Below the pieces are notes generated by a model. The model saw nothing but the letters and a program-made list of their open reading frames with translations. It did no database searches and had not been told where the DNA came from. Positions 38,780 through 47,114 of a stretch of 64,000 bases of DNA are shown one piece after another. Source of the DNA: SAR202 cluster bacterium bin87 (GTDB taxonomy: Bacteria > Chloroflexota > Dehalococcoidia > Lucifugimonadales > UBA3495); contig MPNC01000007.1 in the NCBI GenBank assembly GCA_002238825.1, positions 1-64,000 of the forward strand, in the 5' to 3' direction. Every line of letters starts with the position of its first letter. Position 1 is the stretch's first letter. The position numbers and the translations under genes were made by a program.

Positions 38780-40072
38780 ATGAGCAGCAAGGGAGAGATG
38801 ACCACGATAATTCGCAACGGCACACTCATCGACGCTACGGGTCAACCTGCAGCCCCCAACGATGCGGTGGTGATCCAGGGCAACCGCATCCTCAGCGTCG
38901 GGCCGGTTCCTCCCCAGGTCAATGTTGAAGATCGCGAACACGTCGACACCATCGACGCGACGGGCAAGTGGATCATGCCGGGGCTCATCGAGGGCCACTG
39001 CCACCTGTCCTTCGGCCAGCCGGCCATGCCCGGGTTGAACATCGCCCGGGGCACCACCAGCCCCGAGTTCTCCACCATCAGGGCGGCCCGGAACGCCCGC
39101 GAGGTGCTGCGGTCCGGCGTCACCAGCCTGTCCATCCCGGGCGGCACGTGGTTCATCGACGTCGCCTTGCGGGAGGCGATCAACGCCGGCCTGATCGAGG
39201 GGCCCCGCATCTACTGTGCCGGACGTTTCATTGTCACCTACGGCAGCATCGCCGACAACGAGCCGTCATGGATGGGAACCCCGGAGCACGTCAACGGCGT
39301 GCTGGCCAACTCCGTGGCCGAGATGATCACCGAGGTGCGCCGTCAGTGCAAGCACGGCGTGGACTTCATCAAGATGGCTGACAGCACCTGGGGGGACTTC
39401 CAGACCATCTCCAGGGAGGAACTCGAGGCCGTGGTTGGAGAGGCCCACCGCCGCAACGCCCGCATCGCCATCCACTCACGGGGTTCCGACTCCACCCGCG
39501 CCGCTGCCGAAGCCGGCGTGGACTGGATCATGCACGCTGACCTAGCTACCGAAGCCGACCTGGAGGTCGTGGCCGAAAACGGCGTTCGCATCATGCCGAC
39601 GATCACGTTCCTGAAACACGCGGTCGCGGTCGGGCGCGAGTTCGGCAGGAGCGACAAAGAGGTCGACCAGATCAAGTACAACCTGGAGGGCGGCTACGGC
39701 ATGCTGCAACAGGCTCGCTCCATGGGAGTGAAGGTGCTGTGCGGCACCGACAGCGGCAACTCCCCGTTGATGCCTTACGGCGAACTGCACGCCAACGAAA
39801 TGGAAATCATGGTCAAGTACGGCGGCTACACTCCCATGGAGGCAATCATCGCCAACACCAGGGATAACGCCTTCGCCGTGGGTTTGGAGGGCGAGCTGGG
39901 CACGATCGAGGCCGGCAGGTTGGCCGACATCCTGATCCTGGACCGGGACCCCCTGGCCGACGTGAGCGTGCTCCAGAAGGGGGAGCACCTCTCCGCCATC
40001 ATCAAGGACGGCAAGCAGGTCAACCTCAACGGGCTCGCAGAGGACCACCTGGTGGCGCTGACGGCTGACTGA
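38780..40072 (+). CDS. Amidohydrolase family protein (imidazolonepropionase/prolidase-like)
   Basis: The 430-residue enzyme starts at ATG after GAGGAGG. Metal-site motifs of the amidohydrolase superfamily are EGHCHLSF (HxH), DFIKMADS with a Lys that may be carboxylated, IHSRGS, MHADLA and CGTDSGNSPL. The C-terminal LGTIEAGRLADILILDRDPL is typical of the group. Members hydrolyse cyclic amides, dipeptides or carbamates. It closes the operon starting at 36174; a repeat and then an MFS carrier follow. Confidence 0.87.
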   Translation: MSSKGEMTTIIRNGTLIDATGQPAAPNDAVVIQGNRILSVGPVPPQVNVEDREHVDTIDATGKWIMPGLIEGHCHLSFGQPAMPGLNIARGTTSPEFSTIRAARNAREVLRSGVTSLSIPGGTWFIDVALREAINAGLIEGPRIYCAGRFIVTYGSIADNEPSWMGTPEHVNGVLANSVAEMITEVRRQCKHGVDFIKMADSTWGDFQTISREELEAVVGEAHRRNARIAIHSRGSDSTRAAAEAGVDWIMHADLATEADLEVVAENGVRIMPTITFLKHAVAVGREFGRSDKEVDQIKYNLEGGYGMLQQARSMGVKVLCGTDSGNSPLMPYGELHANEMEIMVKYGGYTPMEAIIANTRDNAFAVGLEGELGTIEAGRLADILILDRDPLADVSVLQKGEHLSAIIKDGKQVNLNGLAEDHLVALTAD

Positions 40073-40120
40073 AGAGCAACGGTTGCACCTGAGTTCTGAC
40101 AGCCCGCGGGAGACAGATCT

Positions 40121-40256
40121 TCACGCGTACCGATTTCCGCTAGCACCGTCATTGCGAGCAAAGCGTAGCAATCTCGCGGGGGCAACGGGGTCTCTCTCGA
40201 CGACGGTATTCCCGCGTCGCTGCATTCCTCGCGATGACAAGCTGGGGACGCGCGAG
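40121..40256. repeat. Palindromic element, core A with outer repeat 1
   Basis: The left outer arm TCACGCGTACCGATTTCC precedes GTCATTGCGAGCAAAGCGTAGC; the right half (CTGCATTCCTCGCGATGACA and GCTGGGGACGCGCG) is degenerate. It lies between the amidohydrolase and MFS genes. Confidence 0.65.
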
Positions 40257-40552
40257 GAGACAGACCAGCCCGCCGGGCCGCGGCCCAGGATTTCCGGTGA
40301 TCGCGCGGTTCGCCCGCCGCCGGTCGTCCGGTTCAACGACCCTGGCGGTCCATGCATCGTTAGTCCCGATCGGATCCGCCGGTCAGGGCGAAACGCAATC
40401 GCCCACGGCTTGGAACAGAACCAGCTCCGGCTGTTTCAAACCGGCAGCCACGATCTGTTGCGGTCTGACGGCCCAGCCCGAATGAATGGCGCGCTCCCGG
40501 TTGTGCGATTGGGTCTCCCCGGCATCCGACCGCCGGCTTTCGAGGCCGGGCG

Positions 40553-41890
40553 ATGACCAACGCAACGGTTTGGCGGACGAGGCTGGCCCAAGCCTTGCCC
40601 TTTTATTATGGCTGGGTAATCGTGGGGAACGGGGTGGCGGTGAGCCTGTCCACCCGGACCGTGATGGCGGTGGCGACCCTGTCCGTGTTCGTGGTTCCGA
40701 TGACCCAATCCATGGGCTGGTCGGTGGGGATGTTCTCGGGGGCGGTCAGCCTGGGAGGGTTGGTCGCGGTTTTCATTTCTCCCGTCGTGGGGAGATGGCT
40801 GGACAAATACGGGGCCGGCGTCATCCTGGGGGCCGGTTCGTTGGCGACGGGCGCGCTGGCGATTGGGCTGGCTTTCGTTGCCCACCCGCTGGCCTTCTAT
40901 TGCCTCTACGTCCCGGGTCGGATGATCTTCTCGGGGCCGATGGAAATCGGGCTGCCCACGGCCGTCAGCAACTGGTTCATCCGACGGCGTCCGCTGGGAC
41001 TGGCCGTGGACGCCGTGGGCAAGGGGGCCGGCCTGGCCATCGTGCCCTGGGCGATGCAGCTGATCATCACCGGGTTCGACTGGCGAACCGCGTGGGTCAC
41101 GCTCGGGATCCTGACCTTGGCGCTGGGGGTTGTCCCGTCCCTGTTGCTGGTGGCCCGGCGACCGGAGGATATGGGGCTGGAGCCTGACCCGGCGCCGGCG
41201 CAGGATGCACCAGCCGGCCAGCGCTCCGAGGCCAGCAAGGGCTCCGGCAACTCGGGTAGTTTCGCCGAAACCAACTTCACGGTGGGGCAAGCGCTGCGAA
41301 CGCGGGCGTTCTGGATCCTGGCGATCTTCTCCGGCGCGGGGATGATGGTCCAGGCGGGGGTGAGCTTGCACCAGGTCTCCCACTACATCAGCCAGGGGGT
41401 CGACCCGCGATTTGCCGCGATGAGCGCGAGCACCTTCGCCCTGGCCCAAATGCCGGCGAGCGTCTTCTGGGCGGCCCTGGCGCGGCGCATGCCCATCCGC
41501 TACCTGATGATGTTCGCGGCGTTCGTGGTGGCGCTGGCCGCGGGGGGAACAGTCGTGAGCGACTGGCTGCTGCCGGAACTAGTCTCGGCGGCGGGGGTCG
41601 GGTTCGGCGTGGGGGGTCTGCACCTGCTGATCCGACTGGTTTGGGCGGATTACTACGGCCGGGAGAACCTCGGCACAATCCGGGGGCTGACCATGTCGGT
41701 GCAGGTGGGCGGTCAGGCGCTGGGGCCGGTAATCGCCGGGTTCATGTTCGACTATTTCGACAGCTACCGGATCCCGTTCACGTTTTTCGCCGTGGCCGTG
41801 TTCCTGGCAGGGATAATGGCGCTGGCAGCCAAACCGCCACAGGCTCCGACCGCGGCGCCTCCGGGGGAACCGGCGAGCGTTTCGGGGTAA
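40553..41890 (+). CDS. MFS transporter (OFA/monocarboxylate-like)
   Basis: The 445-residue inner-membrane protein has about 12 transmembrane segments, beginning FYYGWVIVGNGVAVSLST, with GRWLDKYGAGVILGAGSL between helices 2 and 3 and a central cytosolic loop (about residues 200-240). The pattern is that of oxalate/formate or monocarboxylate MFS carriers. Downstream of the catabolic operon, it is a candidate for importing that operon's substrate. It converges with a second MFS gene of the same type at 42002. The ATG has GAGG upstream. Confidence 0.86.
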   Translation: MTNATVWRTRLAQALPFYYGWVIVGNGVAVSLSTRTVMAVATLSVFVVPMTQSMGWSVGMFSGAVSLGGLVAVFISPVVGRWLDKYGAGVILGAGSLATGALAIGLAFVAHPLAFYCLYVPGRMIFSGPMEIGLPTAVSNWFIRRRPLGLAVDAVGKGAGLAIVPWAMQLIITGFDWRTAWVTLGILTLALGVVPSLLLVARRPEDMGLEPDPAPAQDAPAGQRSEASKGSGNSGSFAETNFTVGQALRTRAFWILAIFSGAGMMVQAGVSLHQVSHYISQGVDPRFAAMSASTFALAQMPASVFWAALARRMPIRYLMMFAAFVVALAAGGTVVSDWLLPELVSAAGVGFGVGGLHLLIRLVWADYYGRENLGTIRGLTMSVQVGGQALGPVIAGFMFDYFDSYRIPFTFFAVAVFLAGIMALAAKPPQAPTAAPPGEPASVSG

Positions 41891-42001
41891 CCCAACCGGC
41901 AACCTCCAATTGCGAGGAGGTTGATCACAGATCGAGCCATTGCGCTACTGCCGCGACAGCAACCCGGTGACTTGGACCAGCCGTTTCGTCCCCACCGCCG
42001 G

Positions 42002-43375
42002 TCAGGAAGCGGCGGGCGAAGATTGTCCCTCCCGGGGCAGGGAGTCTTCCCAGTTCGGTATGAGAACGCGGGAGGACGATTCGAGCAACAGGATGAAGAC
42101 GACTCCGGCGAGACTGGCGACAATGGAGATGGTCCAGGCGAGGTCGTAAGAGCCTCCCCCGACGTCGATGAAGCCGAGTAGCCGCGTCGGCGCCTCGCTC
42201 GTGCGGAAGTCGTAGATGACGCCGCCGACGAGTCCACCCAAGGCCATGCCGAAGCCTGACCCGAGGTGCTGGAATCCGAAAATTGACCGCACCGGACCCA
42301 TGCCATAGTACTGACGGTTGGCGATGAGGAAGGCGGACATTTCCCCGCCGAAACCGATGCCGAAGAGGACGGCGAAGAGGTAGAACTCCCACGCGCTCTG
42401 GGCCCAGAAGAGCATGATGACCGTGATGCCCTGCAGGGCGTAGGGCAGGATCATCGTCAACTTGGCGCCGAAGCGGTCGGCGAGGATGGGAATAAACAGC
42501 CGGCTGCTGACACTGGCCATGGTGTAGATGGTGACAATCCAGGCTGCTGCCGCCAGGGACAATCCCTGCTCGGTGGCGAAGAAGACGACGTGCCAGATAA
42601 CGATGGCATGGCCCATGCAGCCCAGAAAGTGAATGAAGGGGAGGTTCCAGAAGGCCCGAGTGCGGCGGGCATGCTGCAGGAATACCTTGCTGCGTAACTT
42701 GGCGGTTTCGGTATTAGCCGGTACCGGCGGCGGATCATCGTCGGTGGCTCCCAGGGGCTTCATCCCGCGGTCGGCGGGCTCGCTGTGGAAGAAGAACAAC
42801 AGGGAGAACAGGATTACTCCACCCACGGCTGCGATGATCCAGAACCCGACCTGCCATCCGGTCACCGACACGAGCAGCGCCAGCCCGGGGGCAGTTACCG
42901 ACGCTCCCATGCCTCCGATGGACTGCTGGATACCGACGGCGACGCCCAGCTTCCTCTTGAACCAGGCGGCGACGGTGGTGGGTATGTTGACGGTGAACAG
43001 GGCCTGGGCCAATCCCAAGAGCAGGCTGTAGTAGATGTACAGCTGCCAGATTTGCTCCACGGTGCTGAGGAGCAGCATACCGACCACGTAGAGGGCGGCC
43101 GCGACGAACAGGGACGGCCGCGCGCCGTAGCGGTCGCCGACCCATCCCGAGACCGGTGACAGGAGAGCGCTGGCCACGCTGCGGAAGACCTGGGCCAGGA
43201 CGATGGCGGTGACGCCCCAGGCGAAGTCGGTCTGGAGGACGACCAGGATGACGGCGAAGGCCTGGCTGACGAAATTGGCGGTGACCCGGAGCATGGTGCC
43301 CATTCCGACGACGAGCCAGGCGTAGTGGTACTGCTCCCGGCAGTAATTCGTCAGATTCGACAAGCCGATATTCAA
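42002..43375 (-). CDS. MFS transporter (OFA/monocarboxylate-like)
   Basis: The 457-residue protein starts at TTG 43375 with GGAGAG a short distance upstream. Helix 1 is YHYAWLVVGMGTMLRVTA; WVGDRYGARPSLFVAAAL is the helix 2-3 loop; LGVAVGIQQSIGGMGASV and FGFQHLGSGFGMALGG are later Gly-rich helices. Predicted 12 transmembrane segments with a cytosolic middle loop around residue 220. The family includes carriers for carboxylates. It is convergent with the MFS gene at 40553. The 220 bp upstream hold a weak CGGGCACGCGC outer-repeat fragment near 43458 only. Confidence 0.86.
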   Translation of the reverse strand: MNIGLSNLTNYCREQYHYAWLVVGMGTMLRVTANFVSQAFAVILVVLQTDFAWGVTAIVLAQVFRSVASALLSPVSGWVGDRYGARPSLFVAAALYVVGMLLLSTVEQIWQLYIYYSLLLGLAQALFTVNIPTTVAAWFKRKLGVAVGIQQSIGGMGASVTAPGLALLVSVTGWQVGFWIIAAVGGVILFSLLFFFHSEPADRGMKPLGATDDDPPPVPANTETAKLRSKVFLQHARRTRAFWNLPFIHFLGCMGHAIVIWHVVFFATEQGLSLAAAAWIVTIYTMASVSSRLFIPILADRFGAKLTMILPYALQGITVIMLFWAQSAWEFYLFAVLFGIGFGGEMSAFLIANRQYYGMGPVRSIFGFQHLGSGFGMALGGLVGGVIYDFRTSEAPTRLLGFIDVGGGSYDLAWTISIVASLAGVVFILLLESSSRVLIPNWEDSLPREGQSSPAAS

Positions 43376-43596
43376 ACCGGATCACTCTCCATTGCGAGAA
43401 ATCAGCAGGGGTCGCAATGCGCCGGGCCCGAATCCGTCGAGGAAGCAGGATGCCAAACCGGGCACGCGCAATTGCGGCATTGTAACCACCGCAGGGTTGG
43501 GTGGCAATTTGGCGTTGCCGACGCAACCGCACATAGTCGCCGGCGCGCCTGGACCACCGGGACGCAATCCGGTCGTCGGTCAACGGCGACCGCTTA

Positions 43597-45168
43597 CTAC
43601 TCGCCTGGCTGATAGACCTCGGTGTCCGGGTGGTACTGGAACCATCCAAACCAGAAGGAAGTCAGGCTGGGGATGCGGGGCAAAATCTCCGACGGGTCGG
43701 CCTGATTGACCAGCCCGGTTTCGGTGGTCTGCCACTGGACGCCGTTTTCATCCACCAGGACGGATGGCGTAGCATCGGGTTGGTCGGAGGCGGGCAGGCT
43801 GAATACTGTGTCGCCGCGCTCGTAAATGCGGCCGGCCCTGGAGTCGGGAGACGCGACGACGACCACGTTCAGGTCTCCCAGCGTGTCGTTGATCAACCGC
43901 ACCTGTTGCAGGTCTACGACGCTGTATGCTTTGGCGCTGTCGCCGATGGACAGTCCCACGATCACCGCCTTCGGTTCAAAAGTGACGTCCCGATTCCAGA
44001 CCGGGAACATCACCTCATCCGAGGTGAAATAGTCGTAGTAGATGGCGCGGGGATCGTTTTCGGGCACGTAGAAATCGGGTGGGTAGATATCGGTGTTCCG
44101 GTCCAGCACCGTGGTGTCCGGATGCTCCTCCAGCCATTCCTCCCAGGTGGTCACCACCGAAGGAAAGAAAGGTTGCCTGATGCCGGAATCGGCCAGGGGG
44201 CCGATGACCGGTTCGCCGATGAACTGGTTCCACAGTGATCGGGTCGCTCGGTCGTACATGACCTTGTTGCTGCGGTAGAGGAGGCCGGACGTCCCAAAGG
44301 TGGTCGCTTCGCCGTTGACGATGCCGGAATACACGATCCCGGTGCCACATAGCGTTCAATACACCAGCGAGATCGGTTCACCGCCCAGCACGTCGTTGGC
44401 CAATTCGTGGGCGTTCATAATGCGCAGCGGGTACGCGCGATGCTCCCCGTTGATGGACACGCCAAACACCCGATCCCCGGGCCACAGCCAGGTCGCCTGC
44501 TCGGGCAGGATGTGCGGCGGTTGCTCCAACGGGGGGATGCCATCCAGCCGCACGCCGCCCCAGACCACCTCCGTGAGGTCAACCCGCGAACGGGTGATGC
44601 CCGGTTCCAAGATCGCACCGATGGCGGGGTCGATCACTGCCAGGGAATCAACCTTCCACCGCGGGTAATCGGAAGGCGGGGCGTATTCATCCATGCGGGG
44701 CCCGACCCACTCCCGCCACAAGCGGCGGTCGAGATCGAAGTCCTGGCCGGTCAGCGCGGTCAGGGTTTTGATGGACTGGCGGGCCGCATCCAGGTTTCTG
44801 AAGAACTTTAGCGCTTCCAGAATTACTATGACCTGGGATTTATCCAGGTACTTTTCGGTGTCCGCCAACGCATCCAGGGTGGTTTCCGAGGGGTGATCCA
44901 GGCCGTGCCAGATGCGGAACATGGTCCGGTTGGAATCGTAGGAGACCGCGGTTGGCTCTGCCACGGGAGCGGGACCGGAAGCGGTCGCCTGCTGCGTGGG
45001 GCGCACCGCCGTCGCTGCCGGTTCGGCGGTTGGCACCGGCGGCGGCAGAGTTAAGGCGGGGTCGTCCGGTGGCGCGGACGCCTGGCGCGCGCAGGCCAGG
45101 GAGAGCAAACCGGCCAACAACAGCAGATAAGCGATTGTTCTGATCAACTGAGATACCTTGTTCAGCAC
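43597..45168 (-). CDS. DUF3179 lipoprotein with in-frame TGA: predicted selenoprotein
   Basis: Two frames (45168-44356 and a second ending at 43597) are in the same phase and joined by one TGA at 44358-44356, giving 523 residues. The N-terminus has a signal sequence ending LLSLACARQ, a lipobox-like site, then a Pro/Ala/Thr-rich linker; the rest is DUF3179, with GVSINGEHRAYPLRIMNAHE before the TGA and TFGTSGLLYRSNKVMYDR after it. The family normally reads TYCPLCGTG; here it reads VY-TGA-TLCGTG, so TGA replaces the first Cys of the CxxC motif (residues 271-274). A hairpin at 44342-44324 fits a bacterial SECIS. Function of the family is unknown, but UxxC suggests redox chemistry outside the membrane. 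If not recoded, the gene is a broken pseudogene. Confidence 0.7.
44324..44342 (-). promoter_or_regulatory. Candidate bacterial SECIS hairpin
   Basis: In the mRNA, CCGGGAU pairs with AUUCCGG (7 bp, one G-U) around the 5-nt loop CGUGU. The stem begins 13 nt after the UGA and the loop 20 nt after it, within the 16-37 nt window of the bSECIS consensus, and G is at the second loop position. It lies inside the coding sequence, as bacterial SECIS elements do. SelB binding is not demonstrated. Confidence 0.5.
44356..44358 (-). other. In-frame TGA codon, predicted selenocysteine site
   Basis: On the minus strand the codons read GTG TAT TGA ACG CTA TGT GGC: V-Y-U-T-L-C-G. The TGA stands where DUF3179 proteins have the first Cys of CxxCGTG. 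Confidence 0.6.
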
Positions 45169-45217
45169 GCCAGGCGGTGGGCAGAGGCCGGACCGAAATC
45201 ATGACGCCTGGATGTGT

Positions 45218-45847
45218 TCACGATGCCGGCGAGCTGTGCTGCCCGACTTTGATGATGGTAACGCGATCTGGCAACCGGGAACCGGCTCGCTGGAGTGCTC
45301 TGGTGAAACCCCTCACGTCGATCACATACAACTCCACGCGGTTCTCGGGAACGTTGATGCCGGACTCCACCGGCATCCCGGTGGCGGACGCTACCATATG
45401 GGCTTGTCTCTGCGCTTGTTTCAGGTACCGCAGGGAAACCCGGGCCTTGTGCGCCTTGATGATTCCCGACAGGTTAGTGTCTTGCACGTAGGCCGCCAGG
45501 GTGGCTTCAGGGTTTTCGGTGAACAGCACGGTCACGCCAAATTCCGGTTCGTGGTGGATCCACAAGCCAGCGAAGGTGTCGGGTTCTCCAGAACTGATCT
45601 CAGCATCCAATGGCCCGATTTGGTCCTGTACCGTCAATCGGCAGATGGCTTCCTCGACGCTGACCCCGAAATCTGCTGCGTAGAATTGGGCATCCTGCGC
45701 TAAAGCATCGGTGGCTGGCAAGGGCGGACAGGTCAGTGATGAGGTTGAGTCTGTTCGAGATGGCGGAACGGCCGACAGGACGAAGGCTGCAATTATGATT
45801 ACGGCCAGAATGCTGCTGAGGATGTATAACCGGGGTGAATTCGGCAC
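45218..45847 (-). CDS. Membrane-anchored protein resembling a serine-protease prodomain
   Basis: The 209-residue protein has one N-terminal hydrophobic segment (about residues 7-27) and a periplasmic or extracellular domain. The pattern DTFAGLWIHHEPEFGVTVLF and GMPVESGINVPENRVELYV resembles the inhibitory prodomain of alpha-lytic protease/streptogrisin enzymes. No chymotrypsin-like protease domain follows, so it is a stand-alone prodomain-like protein, perhaps an inhibitor or a truncated zymogen. It is encoded 50 bp upstream of the DUF3179 gene on the same strand and may share a transcript. The homology is recognised by eye. Confidence 0.6.
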   Translation of the reverse strand: MPNSPRLYILSSILAVIIIAAFVLSAVPPSRTDSTSSLTCPPLPATDALAQDAQFYAADFGVSVEEAICRLTVQDQIGPLDAEISSGEPDTFAGLWIHHEPEFGVTVLFTENPEATLAAYVQDTNLSGIIKAHKARVSLRYLKQAQRQAHMVASATGMPVESGINVPENRVELYVIDVRGFTRALQRAGSRLPDRVTIIKVGQHSSPAS

Positions 45848-45890
45848 ATTCAGGCCTCAACCGACGAACTGCTCGGATCGTATTCATGCG

Positions 45891-45921
45891 ATTGGGGGCA
45901 GGCTTCAGACCTGCCCCCAAT
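45891..45921. repeat. Perfect 12-bp inverted repeat (GGGGGCAGG hairpin)
   Basis: ATTGGGGGCAGG, loop CTTCAGA, then CCTGCCCCCAAT form a perfect stem. It lies between two minus-strand genes. No T-tract follows, so it may be a dispersed palindrome or a Rho-type/bidirectional structure rather than a standard terminator. Confidence 0.6.
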
Positions 45922-45946
45922 CAGAAGAGCTAACGCAGGCGGAGGG

Positions 45947-46357
45947 TCAGTCGGCCGCGGCGGCGGCTTCGGCGGCCGCGTACCACTCGGGGCCTTCCTG
46001 TCCCGGCTCGGGCAGAACGAAGCCGCCCTCCATAGTCCAGGAGGCAGGGTTCTCCGTGATCCGGCCAGGGATGTTATCGGGAGAAACGTTCGCGACCCGT
46101 GCGAAGGCCTGGGTCAGGTCGGACAGAAGCAGCTGCTTGACTTCCTCGGACCGGCCGGCGCGGTTGCCGCCGTCCAGGAAGTAGCCTTTCCCGTGCTCGT
46201 GGGTCTGGCCCTCGGGCGTCTCCAGGAAGGTGACCGACACGAAACTGCGCGGCGCGCCGGTTGAGCCGCAGTGGATGTCGGTGAAGGCCAGAGCGATCTC
46301 CTGCCTCTGGTCAAAGGACAGGGCGTTCTCGGGTATGAAACAGCGATAGTGCGGCAT
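45947..46357 (-). CDS. Tautomerase-superfamily protein with N-terminal Pro
   Basis: The ATG at 46357 follows AAGGAG; the upstream extension overlaps the next gene and is dropped. The 136-residue protein begins MPHYRCFIPENALSFDQRQE, so after Met removal Pro1 is available as the catalytic base of the 4-oxalocrotonate tautomerase superfamily (cis-CaaD-like group). Such enzymes isomerise or dehalogenate unsaturated acids. The C-terminus is Ala-rich. It is paired with a second tautomerase-fold gene 28 bp upstream, so the two may form a heteromer. Confidence 0.75.
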   Translation of the reverse strand: MPHYRCFIPENALSFDQRQEIALAFTDIHCGSTGAPRSFVSVTFLETPEGQTHEHGKGYFLDGGNRAGRSEEVKQLLLSDLTQAFARVANVSPDNIPGRITENPASWTMEGGFVLPEPGQEGPEWYAAAEAAAAAD

Positions 46358-46385
46358 GGTCTGCTCCTTGTGCCGAATTGTTGGG

Positions 46386-46715
46386 CTAGTTGTCGCGTCG
46401 GTCGCGGGCGGACACGACCAGTTCGTCGGTGGTGCAGCCGGTGAGGTCCATCCACATGTCCTGGATGGACTGCATGAGCTCCACGCGGGTTTCCTGCTGC
46501 AGGCCCGGGGGTATCTCACCGCGCACGGCGGACGTGGTGGACAGCCGACCACCGCGGAAGCCGAAACCGTGGGGGATCTCAATCCAGTTGACGGATACCT
46601 CGTCGGGGTTGCCGCCCACGAAACCCGTGGTAATGCGGGCCAGTTCCGAGGCCAGCCTGGGACGGATGTCTTCGGGGACAATCCCCTCCTGGATGGTGCA
46701 GTTGAACGTGATCAT
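46386..46715 (-). CDS. Tautomerase-superfamily-like protein lacking Pro1
   Basis: The ATG at 46715 (GGAAGG upstream) gives 109 residues. The strand-helix pattern ITFNCTIQEGIVPEDIRPRLASELARITTG and VNWIEIPHGFGFRGGR (shown in parts) is tautomerase-like, but residue 2 is Ile, not Pro, so the usual catalytic N-terminal proline is missing. It probably partners the Pro1-containing protein encoded next. It is divergent from the DUF2277 gene with about 98 bp between the starts. Confidence 0.7.
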   Translation of the reverse strand: MITFNCTIQEGIVPEDIRPRLASELARITTGFVGGNPDEVSVNWIEIPHGFGFRGGRLSTTSAVRGEIPPGLQQETRVELMQSIQDMWMDLTGCTTDELVVSARDRRDN

Positions 46716-46813
46716 CGACCCTTCCGAACGCGACAGATGATTGTTCCGGCAGGGTAACATAGCGTCCAGCAACGCGGCAATCGTCACTGTCGCTGCACAC
46801 AGGAGACAACCAC

Positions 46814-47038
46814 ATGTGCCGAAGCATCAAGACGCTGCGCAACGCGGATTCACCGGCCACCGACGACGACGTGCAAGAGGCGGCGCTGCAGTTCGTCCGC
46901 AAGATCAGCGGGTACCGCCAGCCGTCGCGCGCCAACGCGCCGGCATTCGACCAGGCGGTAGATGAGGTGGCGCTTGCTACGCGGACGCTGCTGGACGCGC
47001 TGGCTGCCCCGGGGACGCGCGAACGCGCGCTCAAATGA
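46814..47038 (+). CDS. DUF2277 protein
   Basis: The 74-residue protein MCRSIKTLRNADSPATDDDV.. matches the conserved DUF2277 family almost throughout (QFVRKISGYRQPSRANAPAF is the signature block). Function is unknown. The Cys, Arg and Lys rich N-terminus suggests nucleic-acid or nucleotide contact, but there is no evidence. ATG follows AGGAGA. It precedes the TPP enzyme by 76 bp. Confidence 0.82.
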   Translation: MCRSIKTLRNADSPATDDDVQEAALQFVRKISGYRQPSRANAPAFDQAVDEVALATRTLLDALAAPGTRERALK

Positions 47039-47114
47039 CAGGCCGGCAGCGCTGTGCTATCGTAGGCTGGCCCGCTTTGTCGGGCCCAATCATTGCATTC
47101 AGGAAGGTTTCATC

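Noticed and set aside
45891-45921. Standard Rho-independent terminator
   Set aside because: The hairpin is perfect but no T-run follows on either strand, so it is kept only as an inverted repeat.
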